From JAIEPW01 sp964471915 (GTDB taxonomy: Bacteria > Acidobacteriota > Terriglobia > Bryobacterales > Bryobacteraceae): DNA of 64,000 bases. Below the pieces are notes generated by a model, which was given only the letters and a program-made list of their open reading frames with translations, had not been told where the DNA came from and ran no database searches. Position numbers and translations under genes: made by a program. Each line of letters starts with the position of its first letter. The stretch's first letter is position 1. Shown one piece after another: positions 6,765-15,658 of this stretch. The DNA lies in contig CAYYID010000005.1 of the NCBI GenBank assembly GCA_964471915.1, positions 62,001-126,000 on the forward strand, written 5' to 3'.

Positions 6765-9692
6765 ATGCGCAAGTTCTGGTGTCTTGCAGTTCTGATCTCG
6801 GCGGCGAGTCTGGTTGCCGCCGACGAAAGCTCCGCCGCCCGGCCGATGCAACTGGCCGACATCCTGAAGTGGAGGAGTATCCGCTCGCCGATTGTGTCGC
6901 CGGGTGGCGAGTGGTTCGCCTATCAACTGGCTCCACGTGAAGGCGACGGCGAAATAGTCGTCAAGAACCTGAAGAACGGCGCCGAGCAGCGCTTTCCCGC
7001 CGGAGAACTGCCTGCATTGCAGTTCAATCCCTTCCAGCCGGTGACTGCGCCGCGGGATCTTGCCCTCTCCCACGACGGCAAGTACGTGGCGTTCCTGTCC
7101 TACCCTTCCGCCAAGGAAGCGAAGGCACTGAAGAAGCAGCGCAAGCCGATCCAGGCGAAGGCGGTGGTCGTCGAACTCGCGACGAACAAGAAGACCGAGT
7201 ACGAGAAGATCCGCCGCATGTCCTTCAATGGCGAGCGCGGCACCGCCATCGCGTTGCACAGGCACCTGGCGGCCCCGGCGACGCCACCCGCGCCGGCGGC
7301 ACCCGGCGCGCCCCCCGCCCAGGACGACCGCCCTCAGGGCTCGGATCTCCTGCTGGTGGACCTCGCCTCCGGCGCCGAGACGAATCTTGGTAACGTCTCC
7401 GAGTTTGCCTTCGATAAGGCCGGGCGCTGGCTGGCCTTTCTGATCGATGCGCAGGATAAGGCCGGCAACGGGATCCAGTTGCGCAACATGGAGTCAGGTA
7501 TGAGTCTGGCGCTCGACAGCGCCAAGGCCGTCTACAAGCAGGTTTCCTGGACGGAAACTGGAGACGGTTTGGCCGTGCTGCGCGGCGTCGAGGACAAGGC
7601 TTGGGAGGATAAGGTCTACTCGCTGGTAGCGTTCCGCGGGTTCTCGAATACCGGTTGGCCGCAGAAGGTGACTTTCGATCCGGCGAAGGACTCCTCGTTT
7701 CCCAGCGGCATGACCCTGAGCGCCAATCGCGCCCCGCTGTGGCGCAAGGATCTGGCGGCCGTCACTTTCGGCCTTGCCGAACTGAAGCCTAAGAAGAAGG
7801 GCGCCGAGCCTCCCAAAGCCGATGCCGCCAAGCCCGAACCGACCAAGCCGGAGCCGCCGAAGGACGAGCCGGAGATCGCCGATCTGGTCCTGTGGCATTG
7901 GAAGGACAAGCGCCTGCAGTCCATGCAGCAGGTGCAGGAGAACCAGGACAAGAACTTCAGCTACCTGGCGTTGTACCGCGTGGCCGACAAGAAGTTCCTG
8001 CGCCTCGCCGACGAGGAAGTGCGGCAGGTGGCGATGCAGCCCTATCACAAATATGCGGTCGGCTTCGACGTGCGGTCCTATGAACTGGCCTCGAATCTGG
8101 GCGGGCAGCGGCTCCAGGATGTTTACGCGGTGAACCCCGAGACCGGCGAGCGGAAGCTGGCGCTCAAGAAGACGCGCTGGTCGATGGGACCGTCCCCCGA
8201 CGGGACGCACCTGCTGTACTACGACGACGGTGCGTTCTACACCCTCGACATGGGCACCGGCAAGTCCTACAACATCACCAAGGACATTCCGGCCACGTTC
8301 TGGGACACCGAGGACGACCACAACGTCCAGAAGCCGCCGACGCAGGTAATCGGCTGGAGCGCCGATTCGAGTTTCGTCCTGCTCTCGGACGACTGGGACA
8401 TCTGGAAGGCGCCCGTGCACGGAGGGGCGGGGGTGAACCTCACCGCGAACGGCAAGAAAGACAAGGTCCGCTACCAGCGCCGCTACCGTCTGGATCCCGA
8501 CGAGAAGGGGATCGACCTCGCCAAGCCGATGTACGTCGAGGCCTACGGGGAATGGACCAAGAAGAGCGGCATCGCGCTCATCGAGCCGGGCAAGACAGGC
8601 GTCAAGATGCTGACGTGGGACGACGCGCGCTACGGGCAGTTGCTGAAGGCGAAGGACGCCGAGGTCTACCTCTCCACGCGCGAGACGACGCAGGACTTTC
8701 CGAACTATCGCGTTTCGGACGCCACGCTGGCCAACGCGAAGTCAGTGACGGACGCGAATCCGCAGCAGAAGGAAATCCTCTGGTCCAAGGGGTCCCGGCT
8801 GGTCGATTACGTCAGCGCCAAGGGCGACAACCTGCAGGGGGCCCTCTATCTGCCGGCGAACTACGAGCCGGGCAAGAAGTATCCGACGATCGTCTACATT
8901 TACGAAAAGCTGTCCCAGCAGTTGAACAACTACTCGATGCCGGCCTTCAATGGCTTCAACATCGCCAACTACACTAGCAACGGCTACGCGGTGTTCACGC
9001 CGGATATCGTCTACAAGCTGAACGATCCCGGCATGTCCGCCGTGTGGTGCGTGCTGCCGGGTCTGAAAGCGGCCGTGGAGACCGGCGTCGTGGATCCGAA
9101 GAAGGTGGGGCTGCACGGGCACTCCTGGGGCGGATACCAGACGTCGTTCCTGGTAACGCAGACCGACGCGTTCCGCGCGGCGATCGCCGGGGCGCCGCTC
9201 ACCGATATGGTGAGCATGTACAGCTCTATTTACTGGAACACGGGGTCCGCGAACCAGCCGATCTTCGAGTCCAGCCAGGGCCGCTTCACCTCGGGCTATT
9301 GGGACAACCCGGAGGCCTACGTCCGCAACTCGCCGGTGTACCACGCCAAGAACGTGAAGACGCCGCTGGTGATCCTCCACAACGACAAGGACGGCGCGGT
9401 GGATTTCACGCAGGGCATCGAGTACTACAACACGCTGCGGCGGCTCGAGAAGCCGGTGGTGATGTTGCAGTACAAGGGCGAGAACCACGGGCTTGTGAAG
9501 CCCGAGAACATGAAGGACTATACGGTTCGCATGCGGGAGTTTTTCGAGAACCAGTTGAACGACCGGATGCCGCCGAAGTGGTGGACCGAGGGCGTGCCGC
9601 ATCTCAAGATGAAGGAACATCTGGAAGAGCGAAGCAAGGAACTGGCTCCGAAGCCGGCAGCGGCCGCCGCGACTGCAGGCAGCCGCCTGTAG
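6765..9692 (+). CDS. Secreted S9-family prolyl oligopeptidase-like peptidase
   Basis: The ATG at 6765 is chosen because it opens a Sec signal peptide (RKFWCLAVLISAASLVAA); an upstream in-frame extension has no such feature. The 975-residue protein has an N-terminal WD40/beta-propeller-like region and a C-terminal alpha/beta hydrolase domain. The nucleophile is S787 in GHSWGG, with D876 (HNDKDGAVDF) and H908 (GENHG) completing the triad. Two low-complexity Pro/Ala-rich inserts lie near residues 170-185 and 350-370 (KPEPTKPEPPKDEP). S9 enzymes cleave short proline-containing or other oligopeptides; location is probably periplasmic. A TonB-domain gene follows after 63 bases. Confidence 0.88.
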   Translation: MRKFWCLAVLISAASLVAADESSAARPMQLADILKWRSIRSPIVSPGGEWFAYQLAPREGDGEIVVKNLKNGAEQRFPAGELPALQFNPFQPVTAPRDLALSHDGKYVAFLSYPSAKEAKALKKQRKPIQAKAVVVELATNKKTEYEKIRRMSFNGERGTAIALHRHLAAPATPPAPAAPGAPPAQDDRPQGSDLLLVDLASGAETNLGNVSEFAFDKAGRWLAFLIDAQDKAGNGIQLRNMESGMSLALDSAKAVYKQVSWTETGDGLAVLRGVEDKAWEDKVYSLVAFRGFSNTGWPQKVTFDPAKDSSFPSGMTLSANRAPLWRKDLAAVTFGLAELKPKKKGAEPPKADAAKPEPTKPEPPKDEPEIADLVLWHWKDKRLQSMQQVQENQDKNFSYLALYRVADKKFLRLADEEVRQVAMQPYHKYAVGFDVRSYELASNLGGQRLQDVYAVNPETGERKLALKKTRWSMGPSPDGTHLLYYDDGAFYTLDMGTGKSYNITKDIPATFWDTEDDHNVQKPPTQVIGWSADSSFVLLSDDWDIWKAPVHGGAGVNLTANGKKDKVRYQRRYRLDPDEKGIDLAKPMYVEAYGEWTKKSGIALIEPGKTGVKMLTWDDARYGQLLKAKDAEVYLSTRETTQDFPNYRVSDATLANAKSVTDANPQQKEILWSKGSRLVDYVSAKGDNLQGALYLPANYEPGKKYPTIVYIYEKLSQQLNNYSMPAFNGFNIANYTSNGYAVFTPDIVYKLNDPGMSAVWCVLPGLKAAVETGVVDPKKVGLHGHSWGGYQTSFLVTQTDAFRAAIAGAPLTDMVSMYSSIYWNTGSANQPIFESSQGRFTSGYWDNPEAYVRNSPVYHAKNVKTPLVILHNDKDGAVDFTQGIEYYNTLRRLEKPVVMLQYKGENHGLVKPENMKDYTVRMREFFENQLNDRMPPKWWTEGVPHLKMKEHLEERSKELAPKPAAAAATAGSRL

Positions 9693-9755
9693 CCTAAAGC
9701 CCGGTCTTGCACGAGGCGGCTTGACTCTGCCTGCCGCCACGGTCAGCATGGAGCC

Positions 9756-10379
9756 ATGCGGACTCTGGCTTGCGTGCTCCTACTGGTGTGTGCGGCGGCG
9801 GGCGCGGACGACCGTGCCGGCCTGCGGGTGGAAGCCGGTCCTAAGCTCCGGTCCCGCCCCGCGATGACGCTCGATGGCGGAGCCACGCCGGGCACGGTGG
9901 CGCTGGAGCTGAAAATCAGCGCACAGGGAGACGTCGTCAGCGCGCAGGCGCTGGGCGGTCCGCCCGAGTTGGCCGAGCCCGCCGTGACGGCTGTGCTCGC
10001 CTGGAAGTTCGAGCCCGCCGAAACCGACTACGTCGAGCAGGTGCAGATTCACTGGAGTGGCCGCGCCCTGCCGGGGCAGGGGCCGCCACGGCGGATTCGG
10101 GTGGGCGGCAACGTCCAGCAGGCGAACCTGATCCACAAGGTGACGCCAGTGTATCCGGCGGAGGCCAAGGCCGCGGGGCTTGAGGGCCTGGTCCGCTTCG
10201 AGGTGATCCTCAGCAAAGAGGGCGAGGTGGCGTCGCTCCAACTCGTGACGGGCGACCCGCAGCTCGCGGATGCGGCGCGCCGCGCCGTCGAGCAGTGGCG
10301 TTACAAGCCCACGCGCCTGAACGGCAACCCGGTGGAGGTGATGACGGTGATCGACGTGAAGTTCGAGTTGCGCCGGTAG
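9756..10379 (+). CDS. TonB C-terminal-domain protein with two copies of the domain, no membrane anchor
   Basis: The 207-residue product has a signal peptide (RTLACVLLLVCAAAGA) and two TonB-C-like modules. The first (~25-105) is degenerate; the second (~115-207) has the canonical pattern HKVTPVYPAEAKAAGLEG, VILSKEGEVASLQLV and QWRYKPTRLNGNPVEV. True TonB proteins carry an N-terminal transmembrane helix that contacts ExbB/ExbD. Here only a cleavable leader is seen and the proline-rich periplasmic spacer is missing, so the protein is more likely a soluble periplasmic TonB-CTD protein than an energiser of receptors. Confidence 0.75.
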   Translation: MRTLACVLLLVCAAAGADDRAGLRVEAGPKLRSRPAMTLDGGATPGTVALELKISAQGDVVSAQALGGPPELAEPAVTAVLAWKFEPAETDYVEQVQIHWSGRALPGQGPPRRIRVGGNVQQANLIHKVTPVYPAEAKAAGLEGLVRFEVILSKEGEVASLQLVTGDPQLADAARRAVEQWRYKPTRLNGNPVEVMTVIDVKFELRR

Positions 10380-10387
10380 GGCCTGGC

Positions 10388-10741
10388 TCAGCCGCGGCGG
10401 CGGCTGCGCCGCCGCTCCGCCCGCCGGACTTCGTTTTCGTCCAAGCCGAAATAGTGAGCGATTTCGTGCCAGACCGTATCGTAGACGTGCTGTTCCAGCT
10501 CCGGAACGGAACGGGACATCCGCTCATGCGGACCTTGATAGATCGTGATGCGGTCGGGCATGCGAAACGGGTCACTGACGGAGCGGACGGTGCGGGGCTG
10601 TCCCTCGTAGAGGCCCAACAGCCCGGGGTCGGCCGGCTCGGGCTCGACGGCGATCACCAGGTTCTCGAGATAGCGGCGGAAGCGCGCCGGGATGCGGGCG
10701 ACGGCGCTTGCGACAATGCGGTCGAAATCTTCGGGACGCAA
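10388..10741 (-). CDS. Small zincin-like metallopeptidase (DUF1025/PF06262 type)
   Basis: The 117-residue protein has no signal peptide and carries HEIAHYFGLDE in its C-terminal third, a HExxHxxGxxE/D zinc site typical of the small 'metallopeptidase family' proteins. The preceding PDRITIYQGPHER stretch and an N-terminal helix (EDFDRIVASAVARIPARF) match that family's layout and usual length of about 120 residues. The last residues are a basic Arg-rich tail. Natural substrate is unknown. It is convergent with the TonB-domain gene (8 bases apart) and divergent from the glycosyltransferase operon. Confidence 0.8.
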   Translation of the reverse strand: MRPEDFDRIVASAVARIPARFRRYLENLVIAVEPEPADPGLLGLYEGQPRTVRSVSDPFRMPDRITIYQGPHERMSRSVPELEQHVYDTVWHEIAHYFGLDENEVRRAERRRSRRRG

Positions 10742-10776
10742 ATCCCAGTGTAAGCCGCGCTTGCTACACTGATTGC

Positions 10777-11781
10777 TTGCCGAGCCCGAAAGTGACCGTC
10801 GCCGTGCCTACGCTGGCGGCTGGCGAGCCGCTGGAGGCCTGTCTCGAAGGCCTCGCCGGTCAGACGTTCCGGGACTTTCTGGTGATCGTGATCGATAACA
10901 GCGGACAGAACCTGACTGCGGCGCTGGCTGCGCTCCATCCGCGAGTCCGCTTTGTGGCGAACCCGGAAAACGCGGGTTTCGGCAAAGCCATCAACCAGGC
11001 GTGGCGCGAGACGGATTCGCCCTTCGTTGCAGCCCTGAACGACGACGCGGTACCGGACCCCAAGTGGCTGGAGGCGCTGGTCGGCGCGATGGAGCCTCAT
11101 CCGGATCTCGGCATGTGCGCCAGCCAGGTGCGGCTGGCCGGGCAGGACCAGTTGGACTCGACGGGCATGTCCATCGCGCGCGACGGCGCCAGCAAGCAGC
11201 GCGGACACGGAGCGAGGGCCGGAGGGTCCGTCGCGCCACGCGAGGCGCTGCTACCCTCGGGCTCCGCGGCGATGTACCGGCGCGAGTTGCTCGAAGAGAC
11301 GGGCGGCTTCGACGAGGATTTCTTCCTGTACTGCGAGGATACGGACCTGGGGCTGCGGGCGCGGTGGCTCGCCTGGGAATGCGAGTATGTGGCGGATGCC
11401 GTCGTCGAGCATCGCTACTCGCAGTCCGCGGGACGCGCCTCGCCCTTGAAGGCGTTTTTCGTCGAGCGAAACCGGCTGTTCACGATTGTGAAGAACTTCC
11501 CGGCCGGGATGCTGGCCGCGGCGCCTTTCTGGACCGCGCTCCGCTACTTCTGGCACGCGGCGGCGATGCTGCGGGGCAAGGGCATCGGCGCGGAGTACGC
11601 GGGGCCGCGCCGCTCGCTGGCGGGGATCGTGTGGCGCGCGCACTTGCAGACGCTGCGGTGCCTCGGAAAGCTGTGGCGGCAGCGCCAGGACATCCAGCGC
11701 CGGGCGCGCCTGCATCCGAAGCAGTTCGCCCGGTTGCTGGCGCGGCACCGGATCGGCTTACGCCAGGTGGCGGAACTGTGA
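10777..11781 (+). CDS. GT2 family glycosyltransferase (rhamnosyltransferase-like)
   Basis: The start is placed at TTG 10777, just before the first strand (KVTVAVPTLAAGEPLEACLEGL); GTG 10792 is an alternative, and anything further upstream overlaps the divergent gene. The 334-residue protein has the GT-A pattern VIDNSGQN, NPENAGFGKAINQA, NDDAVPDPKW (DxD-like) and GGFDEDFFLYCEDTDLGLRA, as in rhamnosyl- and similar transferases acting on polysaccharide repeat units. A C-terminal membrane-associated helical part follows. It is first in a run of overlapping genes ending with the GT4 gene, so it probably belongs to a surface-polysaccharide or glycolipid operon. Confidence 0.85.
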   Translation: MPSPKVTVAVPTLAAGEPLEACLEGLAGQTFRDFLVIVIDNSGQNLTAALAALHPRVRFVANPENAGFGKAINQAWRETDSPFVAALNDDAVPDPKWLEALVGAMEPHPDLGMCASQVRLAGQDQLDSTGMSIARDGASKQRGHGARAGGSVAPREALLPSGSAAMYRRELLEETGGFDEDFFLYCEDTDLGLRARWLAWECEYVADAVVEHRYSQSAGRASPLKAFFVERNRLFTIVKNFPAGMLAAAPFWTALRYFWHAAAMLRGKGIGAEYAGPRRSLAGIVWRAHLQTLRCLGKLWRQRQDIQRRARLHPKQFARLLARHRIGLRQVAEL

Positions 11782-12521
11782 AACCGGCATCCGGCCGCGG
11801 GGACTTCCTGATCCTGATTCCCGCGTACAACGAAGAGGCCGCCATCGGTGGTTTGGTGGAAGAAGTCCAAGCGGTTCTACCCGGCGTGCCGGTGCTGGTG
11901 ACAGACGACTGCTCGCAGGACGGCACGCGAACCGTGGCGCAGCTCGCGGGCGCGGAAGTGCTGAGCCTGCCGTACCACTTGGGGCTCGGCGGCTGCGTGC
12001 AGGCCGGCTACCGCCTGGCGTTCGAACTGGGCTTTGACTACGTGATCCGGCTCGATGGCGACGGCCAGCACGATCCGCGCTTCGTGACGGCGATTCTCGA
12101 GACATTGCGCTCCACCGGCTGCGAGATGGCAATCGGGTCGCGCTTCGTGCCGGGCGGCGCGGGCGAAACCAGCGGCCCGCGGAGCCTGGGGGTCCGGTTC
12201 TTCCGCGCGGTGCTGCGCCCGATTCTCGGCCAGCCCGTGTACGATCCGACCTCGGGGTTCGTCGGCGTCAATCGCCGTGCACTAGCCGTGTTCTCGAAGA
12301 CGTTTCCGCTCGAGTATCCGGAGATCGAAACCCTGGTGGTCCTGCAGCGCAAGGCTTTCCGGTTCCGCGAGGTGCCGGTGACGATGCGCCCGCGGCGGAC
12401 GGGGAGGAGTTCGATCACGGCCATGAAGTCGCTCTTCTACATCGTGCATGTGTTGCTGGGGGTGTTTGTGAACATCCTCAAGTTCGACCAGCGCAAGCGG
12501 CGCAAGGAGGAGCCCGCCTGA
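11778..12521 (+). CDS. GT2 family glycosyltransferase (dolichol-phosphate-mannose synthase-like, short form)
   Basis: GTG at 11778 overlaps the previous stop (GTGA), showing translational coupling. The 247-residue protein reads FLILIPAYNEEAAIGGLV, TDDCSQDGT, SLPYHLGLGGCVQAGYRLA, then the metal-binding RLDGDGQHDP and SRFVPGG. This matches DPM1-like GT2 enzymes that usually lack the C-terminal membrane helices; here the C-terminus has only one hydrophobic segment (SLFYIVHVLLGVFVNIL). It is followed at one-base overlap by a DUF2304 membrane protein, a common partner that may anchor it. Confidence 0.87.
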   Translation: MKPASGRGDFLILIPAYNEEAAIGGLVEEVQAVLPGVPVLVTDDCSQDGTRTVAQLAGAEVLSLPYHLGLGGCVQAGYRLAFELGFDYVIRLDGDGQHDPRFVTAILETLRSTGCEMAIGSRFVPGGAGETSGPRSLGVRFFRAVLRPILGQPVYDPTSGFVGVNRRALAVFSKTFPLEYPEIETLVVLQRKAFRFREVPVTMRPRRTGRSSITAMKSLFYIVHVLLGVFVNILKFDQRKRRKEEPA

Positions 12522-12880
12522 TGGAACGCTTTCTGGATTTGATCAGCCTGCTGAGCATCGCCCTGATCATCTGGGTACTAGCCAGCCTGCGGCGGCAGCA
12601 CATCCGGGTAGAGTACTCGGTAAGCTGGCTGGTGGCGGGCGTGGCCTTGCTGGTGCTGTCGCGCTGGCGGAGCCTGCTGGACTGGGTGGCGCGCGCCGCC
12701 GGAATCAACGAAGGTCCGTTGGCGCTGCTGCTGCTTTCGGCGTTCGTATTTCTCGGCGTATTCTACCGGTTCTCGATGCTGATCTCCGATCTGAAGGACT
12801 CCAACATCGCCCTGACGCAGCGTCTGGCGATCCTCGAATTCCAACTGCAAAACCGAAGCGATGAAAGACAAGAAAACTAA
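12521..12880 (+). CDS. DUF2304-family small membrane protein
   Basis: The 119-residue protein has three hydrophobic segments (about 8-24, 32-48 and 66-88) and a C-terminal helix with coiled-coil character. The IRVEYSVSWLVAGVALLVLS core and the position directly after a DPM1-like GT2 match DUF2304 proteins, which occur beside polyprenyl-phosphate glycosyltransferases in many bacteria. A role as a membrane partner of the transferase is inferred from context; no activity is known. The ATG overlaps the previous TGA by one base, and the next gene starts 20 bases inside this one. Confidence 0.8.
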   Translation: MERFLDLISLLSIALIIWVLASLRRQHIRVEYSVSWLVAGVALLVLSRWRSLLDWVARAAGINEGPLALLLLSAFVFLGVFYRFSMLISDLKDSNIALTQRLAILEFQLQNRSDERQEN

Positions 12881-14552
12881 GAGTCCGGAGGTTGCCGTCC
12901 CGCGTCGCGTCGCCTGGTGGCAGGTGGCCCTGGGCGGGGCGCTGGTGCTGTTTCTGCTTTTCGAGGTCTACGGACCGGCGCTGCGCGGCCCTTTCCTGCT
13001 GGACGACCTGGCGGCGGGCTTCGCGAGCCCGACGGAAGATCCGAATCGCCCGTTGGGGCGCTGGCTGGAGAACACGACGCGCCCGGTAACCCAGCTTTCG
13101 TTCTGGGCGAACTTCCGCATTTCCGGGCCCGATACGTTCGGCTATCACGTTCTGAACGTGCTGCTGCACTTTGGCAACGGTCTTTGGATCGGCCTGTGTC
13201 TCTGGAAGCTGCTGGAGTTGACGGGCGAGAAGCGGGCGCGATTGCTGGCGGCGTGCGGCGCGGCGGTCTTCTGGTTCCACCCGGTACACACCGAATCGGT
13301 CGCCTACATCTCGAGCCGCACGGAGGTGCTGAGCCTGTTCTTTTTCCTCGGCGCATACACGTGCTTCCTGTGGCGGCGCGAGGAGGCCGCGACCTGGGGA
13401 ACCGCCGCGGTAGTGCTGGTGCTGGCTGGACTGGGAGCGTTGAGCAAGGAGCACGCGGTCACGCTGCCCGCCCTGCTTCTGCTGACGGACCTGTGGTTCT
13501 CGCCCGGCGGCGTCCGCCGGAACTGGCGCCTGTATGTTCCACTGGCCATCGGCGGAGCGGCCGCTGCGGCCTTCTTGGGGCGTTTGCTATTGCGCGCCGA
13601 CACTGCGGGCTTCGGCATGAAAGGAATCTCCTGGTCCGACTACTTCTTTACGCAGTGCCGGGCACTGTGGACCTACGCGCGGCTCTTTGTGCTGCCGGTG
13701 GGTCTGAACGCGGACCCCGATTTTCCGTTCTCGCGTTCCGTGATAGACCACGGGACGGCCTTCGGGTTGCTCGCGCTGCTGGCGGCCGCCGGCGCAGCGT
13801 GGTACTTCCGGAAGCAGGTCCCGCTGGCGGCGTTCGGGCTGGCCGCGGCGTTGCTGCTGTTCGCGCCGACGTCGTCGTTCATTCCGATCCGCGATCCGCT
13901 GGCCGAACGGCGGTTGTACCTGCCGTTTCTCGGGCTATTGCTGATCGCCCTCGAGGGGGTGCGGCGGCTGCCGCTCAATGTCGCCGCCCTGGGGTCGCTC
14001 GCGCTGGCGTTGAGCGGCGTGCTGGGCGCCGCCACGTATCAACGCGCCGCCGTGTGGGGCGATTCTCTCGCCTTGTGGACTGACACGAAAGAGAAATCGC
14101 CGCGCAAGGCCCGCCCGCATTTTCAGTACGCGTTCGCACTGTTCGAGCGGGGCCGCTGTCCAGAAGCCGTCCGGGCGTTCGAGGAGACCTCCAAATTGCA
14201 GGCGCCCGCGTACGACTTGCTGGTCGACTGGGGTCTGGCCCTGGCGTGCGCCGGCGATGACTCCGCGGCGCTCGGGAAGATGCACGAAGCCCTCAAGTTG
14301 GAGCCACAGGCCCACGGCTACTCGATGGTCGCGATGCTGCTGCTGAAGAAGAAGGACGTGACAGGGGCGCTAGAGGCGCTCGACGCGGCGGATCGCTTGC
14401 AGCCGGTGTCGGACATCGCGGCGTTATACCGCGGCGCGGCGTACGAGATGCAGGGCGAAATGGCCAAAGCAGTGGAGGCCTACCAGCGCGCGGCCACCAT
14501 CAATCCGAACAACCAGCCCGCGCGGGAAGCGCTGCAACGTCTGCGGCCGTAG
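12861..14552 (+). CDS. TMTC-like membrane glycosyltransferase with C-terminal TPRs
   Basis: The 563-residue protein has about ten membrane segments (residues ~15-400) and four TPR-like repeats (~405-560; AVEAYQRAATINPNNQPAREAL near the end). The first loop carries PFLLDD and NTTRPVTQLSFWANF, and the second VFWFHPVHTESVAYISSRTEVLS, the DUF1736/TMTC pattern. Eukaryotic TMTC proteins are O-mannosyltransferases of the GT-C fold using dolichyl-phosphate-mannose; bacterial homologs probably use polyprenyl-linked sugars made by enzymes such as the upstream DPM1-like protein. The acidic pair in the first loop is the likely catalytic site (inference). Confidence 0.83.
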   Translation: MKDKKTKSPEVAVPRRVAWWQVALGGALVLFLLFEVYGPALRGPFLLDDLAAGFASPTEDPNRPLGRWLENTTRPVTQLSFWANFRISGPDTFGYHVLNVLLHFGNGLWIGLCLWKLLELTGEKRARLLAACGAAVFWFHPVHTESVAYISSRTEVLSLFFFLGAYTCFLWRREEAATWGTAAVVLVLAGLGALSKEHAVTLPALLLLTDLWFSPGGVRRNWRLYVPLAIGGAAAAAFLGRLLLRADTAGFGMKGISWSDYFFTQCRALWTYARLFVLPVGLNADPDFPFSRSVIDHGTAFGLLALLAAAGAAWYFRKQVPLAAFGLAAALLLFAPTSSFIPIRDPLAERRLYLPFLGLLLIALEGVRRLPLNVAALGSLALALSGVLGAATYQRAAVWGDSLALWTDTKEKSPRKARPHFQYAFALFERGRCPEAVRAFEETSKLQAPAYDLLVDWGLALACAGDDSAALGKMHEALKLEPQAHGYSMVAMLLLKKKDVTGALEALDAADRLQPVSDIAALYRGAAYEMQGEMAKAVEAYQRAATINPNNQPAREALQRLRP

Positions 14553-14563
14553 GCCCCATAATC

Positions 14564-15658
14564 ATGCGCATCGGCGTCAACGCGCTGTACCTCATCCCTG
14601 GAGGCGTCGGCGGCACGGAGATCTACCTGCGCCACCTGCTGGACGCGCTGGCGGCGGTAGACCCCGAGAACCAGTACGTCCTGTACACGAATCGCGAGAC
14701 CGGGTCCGAACTCGGCCCTCGCGCGCCCAACTTCCTGGTGCACGAAATGCCGGTGCGCGCCCAGAACCGCCCGGCCCGGATCCTGTTCGAGCAATTCCGC
14801 CTGCCGCTGCGGCGGGACGGGATCGACGTGCTGCTGAACCCGGGGTTCACTATGCCGCTGGCGGCGCCGTGTCCGTCGGTGACGGTCTTCCACGACCTGC
14901 AACATCTGCGGCATCCGGAGTACTTTCGCTGGTTCGACCGGCCCGCGTGGCAGTTCCTGCTCGGAGCCGCGGCGCGGCGCAGCACGCGGCTGATCGCGGT
15001 CTCACACGCGACGGCGGCGGATCTAAAGCTGTTCTACGGCAAGGAGGCTTCGGTGGTTCACCACGGCGTCGATCCGCGCTTTCTGGAAATGAAGCGCCAG
15101 GATCCCGCTCCGTTCCTGTTGTGTGTGTCGACCTTGCATCCGCACAAGAACCTCGCCCGGCTGGTGGAGGCGTTCGCGGGCTTTCGAGCGAAACGTCCGG
15201 AGTTCCGGCTGGTGATCCCGGGAATGCGGGGCTTCTTCACGGAACAACTGGAACGGAGGATCGCCGAACTGGGCCTTGCGAACGCCGTGGAGCTGCTGGG
15301 CTGGATTCCGCGCGAGGAACTCATGCGACTGTACGAGCGAGCTTGGGCTTTCGTATACCCGTCTACGTTTGAAGGGTTCGGGATGCCGGTGCTCGAGGCG
15401 ATGGCGGCCGGGATCCCGGTGGCGTGCTCGGCCATTCCGCCGCTCGAGGAGGTGGCCGGCGGCTCCGTGCTTCTGTTTCCGCCAGCGGATACGGACTCTC
15501 TTGTCGAGGCGTTGGAGCGGATCACTGGCGACGCGGGGCTGCGCGCCAAGCTGGCTATCGAAGGCCGCGAGCGCGCCCGTGAATTCACTTGGGAACGTGC
15601 GGCGGGTGAGACGCTCACGGTGTTGCGCGCGGCCTACCGCAGCAGGTCTTCGAGCTGA
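14564..15658 (+). CDS. GT4 family glycosyltransferase (GT-B fold)
   Basis: The 364-residue protein has the N-terminal glycine-rich loop GGVGGTEIYLRHLLDAL expected for acceptor binding and a C-terminal GT4 signature PSTFEGFGMPVLEAMAAGIP, with EGFG...E contacting the nucleotide-sugar. VSTLHPHKNLARLVEAF begins the C-terminal Rossmann domain. It closes the five-gene glycosylation cluster. Its 3' end overlaps the convergent dapD gene by 25 bases, so transcripts of the two operons must overlap there. The sugar and acceptor cannot be told from sequence. Confidence 0.87.
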   Translation: MRIGVNALYLIPGGVGGTEIYLRHLLDALAAVDPENQYVLYTNRETGSELGPRAPNFLVHEMPVRAQNRPARILFEQFRLPLRRDGIDVLLNPGFTMPLAAPCPSVTVFHDLQHLRHPEYFRWFDRPAWQFLLGAAARRSTRLIAVSHATAADLKLFYGKEASVVHHGVDPRFLEMKRQDPAPFLLCVSTLHPHKNLARLVEAFAGFRAKRPEFRLVIPGMRGFFTEQLERRIAELGLANAVELLGWIPREELMRLYERAWAFVYPSTFEGFGMPVLEAMAAGIPVACSAIPPLEEVAGGSVLLFPPADTDSLVEALERITGDAGLRAKLAIEGRERAREFTWERAAGETLTVLRAAYRSRSSS

